Below, in pieces: positions 18,452 to 28,911 of a stretch of DNA of 64,000 bases. The stretch is from contig JAJFKL010000025.1 of the NCBI GenBank assembly GCA_021773235.1, positions 59,858 to 123,857 of the forward strand, given 5' to 3'. The notes under the pieces are model-generated. The model did no database searches. It saw only the letters and a program-made list of their open reading frames with translations, and was not told the DNA's origin. The DNA is from Gammaproteobacteria bacterium. GTDB lineage: Bacteria; Pseudomonadota; Gammaproteobacteria; Eutrophobiales; Eutrophobiaceae. The first letter of the stretch is position 1, and each line of letters starts with the position of its first letter. A program made the translations under genes and the position numbers.

Positions 18452-19945
18452 TTATTTCAGATAATCATTCATCAACAGATTAACACTATATCGAACACCA
18501 AAACCAATCGTATCTGTTGGTATATGAGCCAACCCACCTTTTTTGTTACTGCTTGATAAATCCATGTGTACCCATGGCGTATCATTTTTAACAAAACGTT
18601 GTAAGAAGCGCGATGCAAGAATATGGTCTACGCCACTTTCCTGTGAACATTGTTTTACATCGGCAATATCACTTTTGATCATGTCATCAAAGTCTTCATC
18701 TAATGGAAATGGCCAGACACGTTCCCCGGAGTCTTCACCTGCTTTGATCAACTCTGTGTGCCATTCTTTTCTATTGGTAAACACACCACTATAAGATGTT
18801 CCTATCGAATACATACACGCACCCGTCAAGGTTGCATAATCCAAGATCAACGATGGCTTTTCTTTAGACGCTAACGCTAAAGTATCGGACAAAACCATAC
18901 GACCTTCTGCATCAGTATGAATGATCTCGATTGTTGTACCATCGGATGCAGTTATAACATCATTCGGTATATACGCCTTGGGCCCAATATGATTCATCGC
19001 CAAAGCCATCCAGCATTCTACTGGTCGATTAAAATTTATTTTCGTTAGCGCTAAAAAAGTACCCAAAGCAACTGCACTTCCCTGCATATCTTCATGCATA
19101 CCATACATATAATTGGCTGGCTTTAAATTAACACCACCAGTGTCGTAACAGATACCTTTACCCACAAGAAACACCTTCTTGCCTTTACCAGGTTTCTTTG
19201 GTGTATAGCGTAAACGAACAATACCAGCATCGGCTTTAGGACTTCCTTGAGAGACCGCCAGAAACGCACCTGCTTTTTTCTTCTTCAAAATAGATTCATC
19301 ATAAAACTCGAGCTTCCATTTATTCTCACGCGCTAATTCTTTTACTTTTTTCAGATACTCTGTTGGCGTTAATTTATTCGGGGGCAGAATACTAAGACTA
19401 CGCGTCAAAGCATTCCCTTCTGCGACTGCAAAGCTTTGTTTAAAACCATGAGTCGCTCGTACACCAAACAATGATAATTTTGATAAACGTGATGCCGATT
19501 GCTTTTCACTCTTAAATTTTGGCATCTCAGCGGCAGCAGCCAATGCGGCAGAAATTAACGCCTCAGCAATTCGCTCCGACTCTACTTTATTAAATCCGGA
19601 AACAAGCAAACCTAATTGAGCTGGGTTACTCGATGAATGCGCAGCGACGAGTTTTCTTGCTAGCGTTAATAATTCAAAGCTGCTGATGCTTGCCTCAATT
19701 GCCGCATAACTAACATGACTTGAATTCTTATTCGGCAAATCAATAATGACTGGAGCAGTGTCCGCCTTCTTCAGGTCGAGCTCCTGACGGCGTTTTAATA
19801 ATTTTTCCTGATAAGGAAAACGGGGTGATTTAACTGTCTTTTCTTCTTGATGGGCAAAAATAATCAACCAGTTGCTGACCCCATCAATATTCTTTTCGGT
19901 TGGCAGGTTTTCTTTTTGTTGTAGTGCAATACTCATTTTATTCAC
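18452..19945 (-). CDS. Leucyl aminopeptidase family protein (M17)
   Basis: The 497-residue protein has a divergent N-terminal domain and a complete M17 catalytic domain. The metal and catalytic residues are visible in VGKGICYDTGGVNLKP, MHEDMQGSAVALG (metal aspartate), and HTDAEGRMVLSDTLALA (aspartate, glutamate and catalytic arginine). It should release N-terminal amino acids from peptides in the cytoplasm using two divalent metals. The first candidate start is GTG 19945, directly behind AAGGGAACC; ATG 19936 three codons later is equally likely. It heads a two-gene unit with the metallopeptidase-like gene. It resembles the PepB-like side of the family more than PepA. Confidence 0.88.
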   Translation of the reverse strand: MNKMSIALQQKENLPTEKNIDGVSNWLIIFAHQEEKTVKSPRFPYQEKLLKRRQELDLKKADTAPVIIDLPNKNSSHVSYAAIEASISSFELLTLARKLVAAHSSSNPAQLGLLVSGFNKVESERIAEALISAALAAAAEMPKFKSEKQSASRLSKLSLFGVRATHGFKQSFAVAEGNALTRSLSILPPNKLTPTEYLKKVKELARENKWKLEFYDESILKKKKAGAFLAVSQGSPKADAGIVRLRYTPKKPGKGKKVFLVGKGICYDTGGVNLKPANYMYGMHEDMQGSAVALGTFLALTKINFNRPVECWMALAMNHIGPKAYIPNDVITASDGTTIEIIHTDAEGRMVLSDTLALASKEKPSLILDYATLTGACMYSIGTSYSGVFTNRKEWHTELIKAGEDSGERVWPFPLDEDFDDMIKSDIADVKQCSQESGVDHILASRFLQRFVKNDTPWVHMDLSSSNKKGGLAHIPTDTIGFGVRYSVNLLMNDYLK

Positions 19946-20463
19946 GGTTCCCTTGGTTTAATCTTTTAGGCTTAATCATTTTGTGCCTAATGATAGAGAA
20001 CTTTGCTCATCGACACGAGGAAAACACTTTTACTGACGACTATCAGCAAAGGAGCTCTAAAACAGTCAAGAATGACGCGTTCAAATTGCCAATGCATCTA
20101 TAAAACTGCATATGCCAGTACTCTGGTATCCAAAATGCATAGTTATTAGTCAATAATTACAAACAAAGGATTAAAACGCAGCGCTAACAATGAAGCGCTT
20201 TTCTTATAAAATCGCCATATTGTCGACAATTTATATTGATATTACTAATTTAAGCTGATAATTTTCTTATTTTATTGATTATTGTCAACAATATGAATTT
20301 AGATTTTAGTATATGATTCTAAGGATTCAGGGAAATCGTGATTTAAATAATGCGCCAATAAAAAGAATCAAAACCAAATAATAGAATTATAGTTAAACAT
20401 TTGTGCCACTATTTTGTTTATACGTGGGCTATTATAAAAAGTATAAAAGGGACACATATAAAT
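19946..20463. other. Divergent regulatory region between the aminopeptidase gene and aceE
   Basis: This 518-bp region holds the start site of the leftward gene, the paired operators at 20219-20292 and the probable aceE promoter. A 67-codon open frame over 19900-20103 overlaps the aminopeptidase start and has no coding character. Between 20104 and 20218 I see nothing I can support. Confidence 0.5.
20219..20292. promoter_or_regulatory. Paired operators upstream of aceE, matching those at 9120-9193
   Basis: ATTGTCGACAAT (20219-20230) and ATTGTCAACAAT (20281-20292, one changed base) have centres 62 bp apart, exactly as before the acetoacetate decarboxylase-like gene. TTGTCA inside the second site (20282-20287) could be a -35, with TTAGTA (20306-20311) as a weak -10 after 18 bases. 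The motif is not the E. coli PdhR box. A looping repressor or activator bound at two sites six helical turns apart is the simplest reading. Confidence 0.7.
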
Positions 20464-23127
20464 ATGTCTGATCAAGAACACGATATCGATCCTCATGAAA
20501 CGGCTGAGTGGCTGGAAGCATTAGAAGCTGTTCTGAAAGTAGAAGGCGCCGAACGCGCGCATTACCTGCTGGAAAAATTAATTAATAAGGCAAGAAGCGA
20601 AGGGGCGGATATTCCCTTCAGCGCAAATACAGACTATGTAAACACCCTCCCTGTCTTCAAACAGGCTAAGTATCCTGGTGATACGACTATTGAACACAAA
20701 ATAAGATCTTACGTTCGCTGGAACGCGATGGTCATGGTTCTCAGAGCAAATGTAGATACTAATGTCGGCGGTCATATTGCAAGTTATGCTTCTGCTGCAA
20801 CGCTCTATGATGTCGGTTACAACCATTTCTGGCACGCACCTTCAGACGACCATGATGGTGATTTAATTTACGTACAAGGACATTCTTCGCCCGGTGTCTA
20901 TGCCCGTGCCTTTATGTTGGGTCGTTTATCGCAAGAGCAAATGGACAGCTTTCGGCAAGAAGTCGGCGGCGGCGGATTACCTTCGTATCCACATCCCTGG
21001 TTGATGCCAGACTTTTGGCAATTTCCCACAGTGTCTATGGGACTTGGCCCCATCATGGCTATCTACCAAGCACGTTTCATGAAATATCTTCAAGATCGCG
21101 AAATTCGAAATACTGATGGACGCAAAGTTTGGTTATTCATGGGCGACGGTGAATCAGATGAACCCGAATCACTAGGGGCTATCGGCATGGCCGGACGCGA
21201 AAAACTCGATAACCTAGTATTTGTTATTAATTGTAATCTACAAAGACTGGATGGTCCTGTCCGTGGTAACGGCAAAATAATTCAGGAACTCGAATCTAAC
21301 TTTCGCGGCGCAGGTTGGAATGTGATTAAAGTTATTTGGGGTACTCGCTGGGATTCTTTATTACAGAAAGATCATAATGGCGCATTAAAAAAACGTATGG
21401 CCGCGTGTGTGGACGGTGATTACCAAACGTACAAAGCTAAAGACGGTGCCTATGTCCGTGAACACTTCTTTAATACACCCGAATTAAAAGAGATGGTTGT
21501 TGATTGGTCTGATAGAGACATTTGGGAATTGAATCGAGGCGGCCATGACCCCGCTAAAATTTATGCAGCATTCCATGCTGCGGTAAATCATAAAGGCCAG
21601 CCCACTGTCATCTTGCCAAAGACCGTTAAAGGTTACGGTATGGGTGAATCTGGTGAAGCACAGAATATTACCCATCAGCAAAAAAACATGAGTTTGGACT
21701 CACTCAAAATATTTCGCGATCGATTTGAACTCCCTATCGCTGATGAAGATATAGAGAAACTGCCCTATCTCGTTTTCGAAGAAGGATCGAAAGAACTCGA
21801 ATATATGCAACAACGTCGTACAGACCTCGGCGGTTATTTACCCGCGAGAAGAGAAAAATCTACTGCACTAGATGTACCTGCACTGGAAACGTTCGATGCC
21901 TTATTAAAGGCTACAGGTGAAGGTCGAGAAATTTCAACGACGATGGCCTTTGTCAGGATACTGAACATACTGGTTAAGGATAAGAAGCTTGGCAAACGTG
22001 TTGTACCGATTGTTCCTGATGAATCACGCACATTTGGCATGGAAGGTATGTTTCGACAACTAGGCATCTGGAATCAACTGGGGCAACTCTATACGCCTCA
22101 AGATTCTGATCAACTCATGTTTTACAAAGAAGATAAAAACGGCCAGGTCTTACAAGAAGGCATTAACGAAGCCGGTGGCATGAGTGATTGGATAGCTGCG
22201 GGCACCTCTTATTCGACCAATAACGAACCGATGATTCCATTCTATATTCTTTATTCAATGTTCGGCTTTCAACGCATTGGTGATCTTGCCTGGGCAGCAG
22301 CTGATCAACGTACCCGAGGTTTTCTATTAGGTGGGACTGCGGGTCGTACAACATTGAATGGTGAAGGACTGCAACATGAAGACGGTCATAGTCACCTTTG
22401 GTCTGCTGTGGTGCCAAATTGTATTTCATATGACCCTAGCTTTTCTTTTGAACTGGCCGTCATTATTCAAGATGGCTTACGTAGAATGTATGTAGAACAA
22501 GAAGATATTTATTATTACATCACGGTAATGAATGAAAATTACGCCCATCCTGAAATGCCTAAAGGCGCGGAGAAGGACATTATTAAAGGTATGTATTCCT
22601 TTAATAACGGTGCAAAGAATAAAAAACCACGTGTACAACTTTTAGGATCAGGCACAATCTTTAACGAGGTCATTGCCGCTGCCAAGATGCTTAAAGATGA
22701 CTGGAGTATTGAGTCTGACATATGGGGTTGTCCAAGTTTTACTGAGCTTGCTCGAGATGGTCAAACATGTGAACGCTGGAATAGACTAAATCCCGATTCG
22801 AAGAAAAAAGTGTCTCACATTGAAAAATGTTTAGCCCAGACCACAGGCCCTTTAATAGCTGCCACAGATTATGTTCGCCTCTTTGCTGAACAGATCAGAC
22901 CTTACCTCCCTGCACAAACAGTCTATACGGTTTTAGGCACAGATGGGTTTGGTCGTTCTGATACACGCGAACAACTACGCAAACATTTTGAAGTGAATCG
23001 AACCCATGTTGTTGTCGCTGCTCTCGATAGTCTTTGTACTGCAGGCACGATAGACAGTAGCAAGGTTTCAGAAGCCATAAAGCAATATGGCATTGATAAT
23101 GAAAGTCCTGCGCCATGGACAATTTAA
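20464..23127 (+). CDS. aceE: Pyruvate dehydrogenase E1 component, homodimeric type
   Basis: This is the thiamine-diphosphate-dependent decarboxylase of the pyruvate dehydrogenase complex. I chose ATG 20464 over an in-frame TTG at 20401. It follows AAAGGGA, begins like AceE proteins (residues 1-20 lead into PHETAEWLEALEAV), and gives 887 residues, the length of E. coli AceE. Visible signatures are the GHSSPGVYARAF and YPHPWLMPDFWQFPT stretches, the ThDP motif GDGESDEPES with NCNLQRLDG, and the C-terminal LGTDGFGRSD. It is followed by aceF after 40 bp. The lpd gene is 4 kb further, separated by a chemoreceptor on the other strand. Control through the paired palindromes is inferred. Confidence 0.97.
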   Translation: MSDQEHDIDPHETAEWLEALEAVLKVEGAERAHYLLEKLINKARSEGADIPFSANTDYVNTLPVFKQAKYPGDTTIEHKIRSYVRWNAMVMVLRANVDTNVGGHIASYASAATLYDVGYNHFWHAPSDDHDGDLIYVQGHSSPGVYARAFMLGRLSQEQMDSFRQEVGGGGLPSYPHPWLMPDFWQFPTVSMGLGPIMAIYQARFMKYLQDREIRNTDGRKVWLFMGDGESDEPESLGAIGMAGREKLDNLVFVINCNLQRLDGPVRGNGKIIQELESNFRGAGWNVIKVIWGTRWDSLLQKDHNGALKKRMAACVDGDYQTYKAKDGAYVREHFFNTPELKEMVVDWSDRDIWELNRGGHDPAKIYAAFHAAVNHKGQPTVILPKTVKGYGMGESGEAQNITHQQKNMSLDSLKIFRDRFELPIADEDIEKLPYLVFEEGSKELEYMQQRRTDLGGYLPARREKSTALDVPALETFDALLKATGEGREISTTMAFVRILNILVKDKKLGKRVVPIVPDESRTFGMEGMFRQLGIWNQLGQLYTPQDSDQLMFYKEDKNGQVLQEGINEAGGMSDWIAAGTSYSTNNEPMIPFYILYSMFGFQRIGDLAWAAADQRTRGFLLGGTAGRTTLNGEGLQHEDGHSHLWSAVVPNCISYDPSFSFELAVIIQDGLRRMYVEQEDIYYYITVMNENYAHPEMPKGAEKDIIKGMYSFNNGAKNKKPRVQLLGSGTIFNEVIAAAKMLKDDWSIESDIWGCPSFTELARDGQTCERWNRLNPDSKKKVSHIEKCLAQTTGPLIAATDYVRLFAEQIRPYLPAQTVYTVLGTDGFGRSDTREQLRKHFEVNRTHVVVAALDSLCTAGTIDSSKVSEAIKQYGIDNESPAPWTI

Positions 23128-23167
23128 TTAAGCCTAAGGCTACCTCTAAAAATAGGGATTTTATTGA

Positions 23168-24460
23168 ATGAGTGACGTTATAGAAGTAAAAGTCCCTGAC
23201 ATCGGCGACTTTGATGCAGTGGAAGTTATCGAAGTGCTGGTTAAAGCAGGTGATAGCATCGATCAGGAACAAGCACTAATTACGCTGGAAAGTGATAAAG
23301 CGAGTATGGAGATCCCATCACCGCAGGCAGGTACTATAAAAGAAGTGTTTGTAAATGTAGGCGATAACATCGCGCAAGACGCGAACATACTCAGCTTATC
23401 TGTTAGCGCGAATGCAGAAACTAAACAAGAAACACCACCTGTAGCTAAAGTGGAAGAAACAACAAAGACACCACCTATAGAGGAGCCTGAACTTAAACAG
23501 CAACCGGCACCTGTCTCACCAGCGCCAGTGAAGGAGAATCCTTCTGAATCACAGTCAAAAGGACATATTCATGCAAGCCCTTCTGTACGTCGTTTTGCCA
23601 GAGAGTTAGGTGTAGATGCTACAAAAATAACAAAGGCAAGTGGTCCAAAAAATCGTATTCTAAAAGAAGATGTGAAACTCTTCGTTAAACAAGCATTGTC
23701 GAGTACGAGTACACAAAGTGGATCGGGCATACCTGCAATCCCTGCGGTGGACTTTACCAAGTTCGGTGAAATAGAAGAACGTCCACTAGGTCAAATTAAG
23801 AAACTTACTGCAATAAATCTGTCGCGTTCATGGTTGAACGTCCCAATGGTTACTCATCATGACGTTGCGGATGTGACAGAGATGGAAGCCTTCAGACAAT
23901 CATTAAAAGCGGAAGCAGAAAAAAGAGGCGTCAAAGTCACCTTTCTAGCATTTATTATGAAGGCCTTAGTCGCTGCATTAAAAATTTATCCTGAATTTAA
24001 TGCCTCGCTTTCCAGTGATGGTAGCTCACTTATATTGAAAAAATACTTTCATATTGGTATCGCAGTCGATACACCTAATGGACTGGTTGTGCCTGTGTTT
24101 AAAGATGTCGACGAAAAAAACATATTTGACCTAGCAGAAGAAATGGCCATCGTCAGTAGTAAAGCCAGAGAAGGAAAATTAAGCCCGAAAGAAATGCAGG
24201 GTGGGTGCATGACTATCTCTAGTCTAGGCGGGATCGGCGGCACAGCATTTACACCAATAGTTAATGCACCGGAAGTTGCCATTCTGGGTGTCACACGTTC
24301 TGATATGCAACCTAAATGGAATGGTAAAGAGTTTGAACCACGCTTAATGCTACCCTTGGATCTGACCTACGATCATCGCGTCATTGATGGTGCCACTGCA
24401 GCTAAGTTTATGGCAACATTATCTGGCTTCTTACACGATATTCGTCACATATTACTTTAG
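23168..24460 (+). CDS. aceF: Pyruvate dehydrogenase E2 (dihydrolipoyl acetyltransferase)
   Basis: The 430-residue E2 has one lipoyl domain (residues 2-80, lipoyl lysine Lys44 in ESDKASMEIP), a proline- and glutamate-rich linker, a peripheral subunit-binding domain (SPSVRRFARELGV, about 137-175) and the catalytic acetyltransferase domain with the DHRVIDGA motif near the C-terminus. E. coli AceF has three lipoyl domains, so one is at the low end of the family, but normal in many other proteobacteria. The final residues LLL match E2 ends. It is co-transcribed with aceE. The lipoyl domain is very similar to that on the lpd product at 27170. Confidence 0.96.
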   Translation: MSDVIEVKVPDIGDFDAVEVIEVLVKAGDSIDQEQALITLESDKASMEIPSPQAGTIKEVFVNVGDNIAQDANILSLSVSANAETKQETPPVAKVEETTKTPPIEEPELKQQPAPVSPAPVKENPSESQSKGHIHASPSVRRFARELGVDATKITKASGPKNRILKEDVKLFVKQALSSTSTQSGSGIPAIPAVDFTKFGEIEERPLGQIKKLTAINLSRSWLNVPMVTHHDVADVTEMEAFRQSLKAEAEKRGVKVTFLAFIMKALVAALKIYPEFNASLSSDGSSLILKKYFHIGIAVDTPNGLVVPVFKDVDEKNIFDLAEEMAIVSSKAREGKLSPKEMQGGCMTISSLGGIGGTAFTPIVNAPEVAILGVTRSDMQPKWNGKEFEPRLMLPLDLTYDHRVIDGATAAKFMATLSGFLHDIRHILL

Positions 24461-24491
24461 TGACTTTTTATTAAGGAGCAGTAATTAGAAA

Positions 24492-24526
24492 AATTAAAGA
24501 ATGACGCAATGCGCCATCCTTTAATT
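24492..24526. terminator. Imperfect hairpin between aceF and the convergent chemoreceptor gene
   Basis: AATTAAAG (24492-24499) pairs with CTTTAATT (24519-24526), and an inner ATGACGC/GCGCCAT stem has one mismatch. It lies between two convergent genes, and the paired arms supply A- and T-rich ends in both directions. Terminator function is likely but not certain. Confidence 0.5.
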
Positions 24527-24547
24527 CTGTCTCTGTTAATTTATATC

Positions 24548-26890
24548 TTAAACTTTGAACTGTTCAACCTGTGCCTGTAATCCTTCAGAGAGTTTGGCCA
24601 GTTCCTGACTTGCTTGAGATATTTGTTCAGTACTTGTGGTTGTTTCTCTACCAACGTCACTGATTGAAACGATGTTTCGATTAATCTCTTCTGCTACTGC
24701 TGTTTGTTCCTCTGCTGCAGTCGCAATTTGAGTGTTTAGCGAGTCTATATTTGTTATGACTTCATTGATAGTCTGTAATGCTTCACCAGCATCACTAGCA
24801 CTTGTCACAGTCTTATTTGCATATTCACAACTACTGTTCATTACTTCAGTAGCCTCTTTTGCCCGTGACTGTAGACTCTCAATCATAGATTGAATTTCTT
24901 GAGTAGAGGCTTGTGTGCGACTTGCTAATGTACGAACTTCATCTGCAACAACAGCAAAGCCTCTGCCTTGTTCACCGGCACGAGCTGCTTCAATTGCCGC
25001 ATTTAATGCAAGTAAATTAGTTTGGTCTGCAATATCTCGAATTACATCAAGCACGCTTCCAATTGACTCACTATCACCTCTCAATGTATCAATCACACCA
25101 GATGTTTTTTCAACTTCACCAGCAAGAGTATGGATAGAGTCAATAACATTGTTGACAACATTAAGACCAGACTTAGACTTTTCATCTGCTTCATTTGCTG
25201 CTGCTGCTGCACCCGATGCGCTTGAAGCAACATCCTGGGCAGTCGCTGTCATTTCGTTCATAGCTGTTGCTACTTGTTCAGTTTCTGAAAACTGTTTATC
25301 TATTCCTTCATTGGTCGTTGCAATCACCATGGTCATCTCTTCTGCTGCTGCTGCAACCTGAGTTGATGCCGTTCCAACTTCACGGATAATGGCTTGTATA
25401 TTTTCAATAAAGCTATTAAATGCTGTTGCTAGGTCACCCAGTTCACTCTTAGATGAAGCATCTAGTCTAAAGGTTAAATCGCCATGCCCTTGTGATATAT
25501 CATCTACACATTTAACCACTGCCCCAATTATTGAAGCTATAGGATTACTTATAGAACGAGCCATAATGACTCCGGCCAATGATGCCAAACCAAGTAGACA
25601 AATAACCGTGATTAATGAATACATAAGTACATTTTTTACCAACTCGGTTACTGGAGCAAAAGCCTCTGCTTCATCAATTTCGCTCATGATGACCCAATTC
25701 ATACCACTAATACTCACTGGCGCATAAGCGGATAAGACAGAGACGCCACGATAATCAGGAAAAATTTCGAACCCGGAGTTTCCCGTTAAGGCAGCCTTTA
25801 CACCTTTCGAATCGACGGTTTGCAAACCTATGGTAGTTCCTTTTACACTGAGTGAATTAACAAGACTCTCTGAATAGCCTAAGTCCTTCATCATCTCGAT
25901 ATAAGCCGGTTTATCTTCAATTATAAAACGACCCTGGCTACGCATTTTATAATCTTCGCCTACCAGATAAGTTTCACCACTTTCACCGAGACCAGCCGAG
26001 TCCCAACTTTCATTACTCGTCATAATTTCGTTTATACTGTCGATTGGCATCTGAAAAATCAAAACACCTTGTTTAACACCATTTTCATAAATCGGCGATG
26101 CAATAAATGAAGCTGGATATTCATAAGATGGCGCATAAGGCTTAAAGTCTGTTAAGACAATAGCATCTTGTGTATCAAGTTTATTTGCTGCTTTAAACGC
26201 TTCGGCGATTCCACTTTCTGCATAAGGACCATCGATTAAAGAAGTGGCATAATCAAGCTCTTTGAAGACACTATAAATAATCTTTCCTGAATCAGAGTCC
26301 ACCAGGAAGATATCGTAATAACCAAATTTTTTCAGATAGTCCCGAATATGTGGATGGTATTTCTTGTGTGTTAGTTCATAAGAGGTGTGCCCATCTGTTT
26401 CGACAAGTTCATCTTTACTACCAAGCGGATTCGGATTGTCTTTGATATATCGATATTGTAATGCCACTGATTCTTGGTCAAATTGACCAATCAATTGATT
26501 GACATCTAATGAAGCACCGTCATTAAGCGATTTATATTCTTTTAGATACTCATTTGTATAATAATCTTTTAATCCTGATCGATATGTTTCGTAATCTGGA
26601 ATAATTAATTCGTCTGGGTATTGATGAAATGCCAGATTAAACTCTTGCATCGCATCAATGATCATGCGGTCATTGGAGAACGTTTTTACCTGTCCTTCAA
26701 TAAACTTGAAATAATTTTCGATCTGCGTCTTCTTTACTTCACGAATAGAAATAAGTTGTTTTTCAGCTGCATTTTCCAGTGATTGTTTACCGAAATCAGT
26801 GCTAGACCACCCGATTATCAAACTTGTTGATATCACAGATACCGCACCTACACAGATAAATGCCAGAGTTATCTTTGTTTTAATTTTCAT
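24548..26890 (-). CDS. Methyl-accepting chemotaxis protein, double-Cache type
   Basis: The complete 780-residue receptor has a first membrane helix (about 8-28), a large periplasmic region (about 30-410) with a dCache-like end ([19 protein letters not shown] in two parts), a second helix (about 418-440), HAMP (about 441-500) and a cytoplasmic hairpin. The CheA/CheW contact tip includes [20 protein letters not shown] near 640. The C-terminus shows no CheR-tethering pentapeptide. It is closely related to the truncated receptor at the window start. Its position between aceF and lpd on the opposite strand splits the pyruvate dehydrogenase genes and suggests insertion there. The ligand is unknown. 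Confidence 0.95.
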   Translation of the reverse strand: MKIKTKITLAFICVGAVSVISTSLIIGWSSTDFGKQSLENAAEKQLISIREVKKTQIENYFKFIEGQVKTFSNDRMIIDAMQEFNLAFHQYPDELIIPDYETYRSGLKDYYTNEYLKEYKSLNDGASLDVNQLIGQFDQESVALQYRYIKDNPNPLGSKDELVETDGHTSYELTHKKYHPHIRDYLKKFGYYDIFLVDSDSGKIIYSVFKELDYATSLIDGPYAESGIAEAFKAANKLDTQDAIVLTDFKPYAPSYEYPASFIASPIYENGVKQGVLIFQMPIDSINEIMTSNESWDSAGLGESGETYLVGEDYKMRSQGRFIIEDKPAYIEMMKDLGYSESLVNSLSVKGTTIGLQTVDSKGVKAALTGNSGFEIFPDYRGVSVLSAYAPVSISGMNWVIMSEIDEAEAFAPVTELVKNVLMYSLITVICLLGLASLAGVIMARSISNPIASIIGAVVKCVDDISQGHGDLTFRLDASSKSELGDLATAFNSFIENIQAIIREVGTASTQVAAAAEEMTMVIATTNEGIDKQFSETEQVATAMNEMTATAQDVASSASGAAAAANEADEKSKSGLNVVNNVIDSIHTLAGEVEKTSGVIDTLRGDSESIGSVLDVIRDIADQTNLLALNAAIEAARAGEQGRGFAVVADEVRTLASRTQASTQEIQSMIESLQSRAKEATEVMNSSCEYANKTVTSASDAGEALQTINEVITNIDSLNTQIATAAEEQTAVAEEINRNIVSISDVGRETTTSTEQISQASQELAKLSEGLQAQVEQFKV

Positions 26891-27169
26891 ATCTCAAGAA
26901 CCTTTTTTGTATCAATATCTTCCCTTGCCCGTAATACTGATCGTCCTTGATATGTTGGTTATCGGTAATATTTGAAATCTCTTTAGAATAAAATGGTCGA
27001 TACATTTTTGTCCATGACGATGTTATTTCTTCTTTTATCTTTAATCTGTTGAGGGTCTATGCTCTTGTACAATTCACCTCATGGCATCTTAATATTTCGA
27101 TCATATATACAATTTCTTTGCAGAACCCTTATAATCCCTTTTATTACATGTTGTTACGGATAAATCATT

Positions 27170-28891
27170 ATGGCCAAGAAAGACGTTTTATTGCCTGATA
27201 TAGGTGATTTTGATGCAGTCGAGATAATTGAAATTCAGGTTTCGCCCGGTGAGAGAGTGGAAAAAGAGCAATCCTTGTTAACCTTAGAAAGCGACAAGGC
27301 CTCGATGGATATTCCTTCCCCATATGCCGGAACTGTCCAATCAATAGCCGTAAAAGTTGGACAAAAAATATCGAAAGATGAGCTGATATTATCAATCGAT
27401 GAAGTGGCCTCTGTAGAGAAAGCCGACACCGAATCTGAACCAAGCCCCACACCACAAAAAGACACTTCGGCTAAATCTATTACTAGTGACTCACATGTCG
27501 AGGTACTTGTTCTTGGCGCTGGCCCTGGTGGTTATACAGCAGCATTTCGGGCAGCTGATTTGGGTAAAAAAACGATCTTAATTGAACGTTATCCATCATT
27601 AGGAGGGGTTTGTTTGAACGTAGGTTGTATCCCATCCAAGGCACTACTTCACGTGGGTAAAGTCATATCTGAAATTGAAGAGCTAAAAGAAAAAGGTATC
27701 GATTTGGGCTCTGGAAAACCAGACTCAAAACCCATGCGCCTATGGACCGAGTCTGTTATCAATAAGCTTACTTCCGGCCTGGGTGCGATGGCCAGACAAC
27801 GCAAGATAGAAGTAAGAAATGGTTATGGCAGTTTCCTCTCTCCTAATTCTATTGCGATAGACGATAATGGAAAGACTGATACCATAACGTTTGACTCAGC
27901 AATTATTGCTGCCGGTTCACAAGCTACTAAATTACCCAGCCTTCCTGATGACCCACGCATCATGGATTCTACTGATGCTTTGTTACTGGAAAAAATACCA
28001 AAACGTATGCTCGTCATTGGTGGCGGAATTATTGGCTTGGAGATGGCAACTGTTTACGCTTCACTGGGATGTAAGGTTACCATTGTTGAAATGATGGACT
28101 CCCTAATAGCTGGGTGTGATAAAGATATTGTCCGTCCATTACAAAAACGAATTAAGAAAATCTACGAAAATATATATCTAAAAACAGCAGTAACTTCTGT
28201 AACAGCAAAGAAGGCGGCACTGGAAGTTTGTTTTGATGGTAAAGATGCTCCTGAGAATGATAAGTTTGATGCCATATTAGTTGCAGTGGGTCGCCAACCG
28301 AATGGTAAAAAGATCGGCGCAGAAAATGCTGGCGTCAATGTCGATGAACGCGGCTTCATTGCGGTTGATGATCAGCAACGAACAAACGTATCTAATATTT
28401 ATGCTATTGGTGACATCGTTGGTCAACCAATGTTGGCACACAAGGCAACTCATGAAGGCAAGATTGCCGCTGAAACTATTGCCGGCCATAAAGTTGGATT
28501 TGATAATCGAGTTATACCCTCAGTTGCCTATACTGATCCAGAAATTGCATGGGTGGGTTTATCTGAAACCGAAGCAAAAGAAAAAAATATCGAATACGGT
28601 AAAGGTGTATTTCCCTGGGCTGCCAGTGGTCGTTCATTGGCCTTAGGTCGAGATGAAGGCATGACTAAATTATTATTTGATAAAGAATCAAAACGCATTC
28701 TGGGCGCTGCGATTGTCGGTCCTAATGCAGGAGACTTAATTGCTGAATGTGCATTAGCCATTGAGATGGGCGCTGATGCAGAAGACATCGGGTTAACCAT
28801 TCACCCGCACCCTACTCTTTCAGAAACTGTGGCTATGGCAGCCGAAGTTTTTGAAGGGACTATTACCGATCTTTATATCCCAAAACGTTAA
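27170..28891 (+). CDS. lpdA: Dihydrolipoyl dehydrogenase with an N-terminal lipoyl domain
   Basis: The 573-residue E3 carries its own lipoyl domain (residues 1-80, Lys43 in ESDKASMDIP), a charged linker (about 80-108), and then the FAD/NAD disulfide reductase. Features are the FAD motif LGAGPGGYTAAF near 115, the redox pair GGVCLNVGCIPSK near 145, the NAD motif VIGGGIIGLEMA near 280, IYAIGDIVG near 410, and the C-terminal HPHPTLSE with the catalytic His and Glu. It reoxidises dihydrolipoamide on E2. The lipoyl-E3 arrangement is known from Neisseria and other proteobacteria. A TATAAT at 27130-27135 suggests its own promoter. No copy of the aceE palindrome lies upstream. Confidence 0.96.
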   Translation: MAKKDVLLPDIGDFDAVEIIEIQVSPGERVEKEQSLLTLESDKASMDIPSPYAGTVQSIAVKVGQKISKDELILSIDEVASVEKADTESEPSPTPQKDTSAKSITSDSHVEVLVLGAGPGGYTAAFRAADLGKKTILIERYPSLGGVCLNVGCIPSKALLHVGKVISEIEELKEKGIDLGSGKPDSKPMRLWTESVINKLTSGLGAMARQRKIEVRNGYGSFLSPNSIAIDDNGKTDTITFDSAIIAAGSQATKLPSLPDDPRIMDSTDALLLEKIPKRMLVIGGGIIGLEMATVYASLGCKVTIVEMMDSLIAGCDKDIVRPLQKRIKKIYENIYLKTAVTSVTAKKAALEVCFDGKDAPENDKFDAILVAVGRQPNGKKIGAENAGVNVDERGFIAVDDQQRTNVSNIYAIGDIVGQPMLAHKATHEGKIAAETIAGHKVGFDNRVIPSVAYTDPEIAWVGLSETEAKEKNIEYGKGVFPWAASGRSLALGRDEGMTKLLFDKESKRILGAAIVGPNAGDLIAECALAIEMGADAEDIGLTIHPHPTLSETVAMAAEVFEGTITDLYIPKR

Positions 28892-28911
28892 TTATTTGAT
28901 CACAGAATAAT

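Noticed and set aside
19900..20103. A 67-codon open frame before aceE
   Set aside because: It overlaps the aminopeptidase start, has no ribosome-binding site and no recognisable protein character.
24915..25361. A 148-codon plus-strand open frame
   Set aside because: It is antisense to the chemoreceptor signalling domain; long antisense frames arise from its alanine- and glutamate-rich helices.
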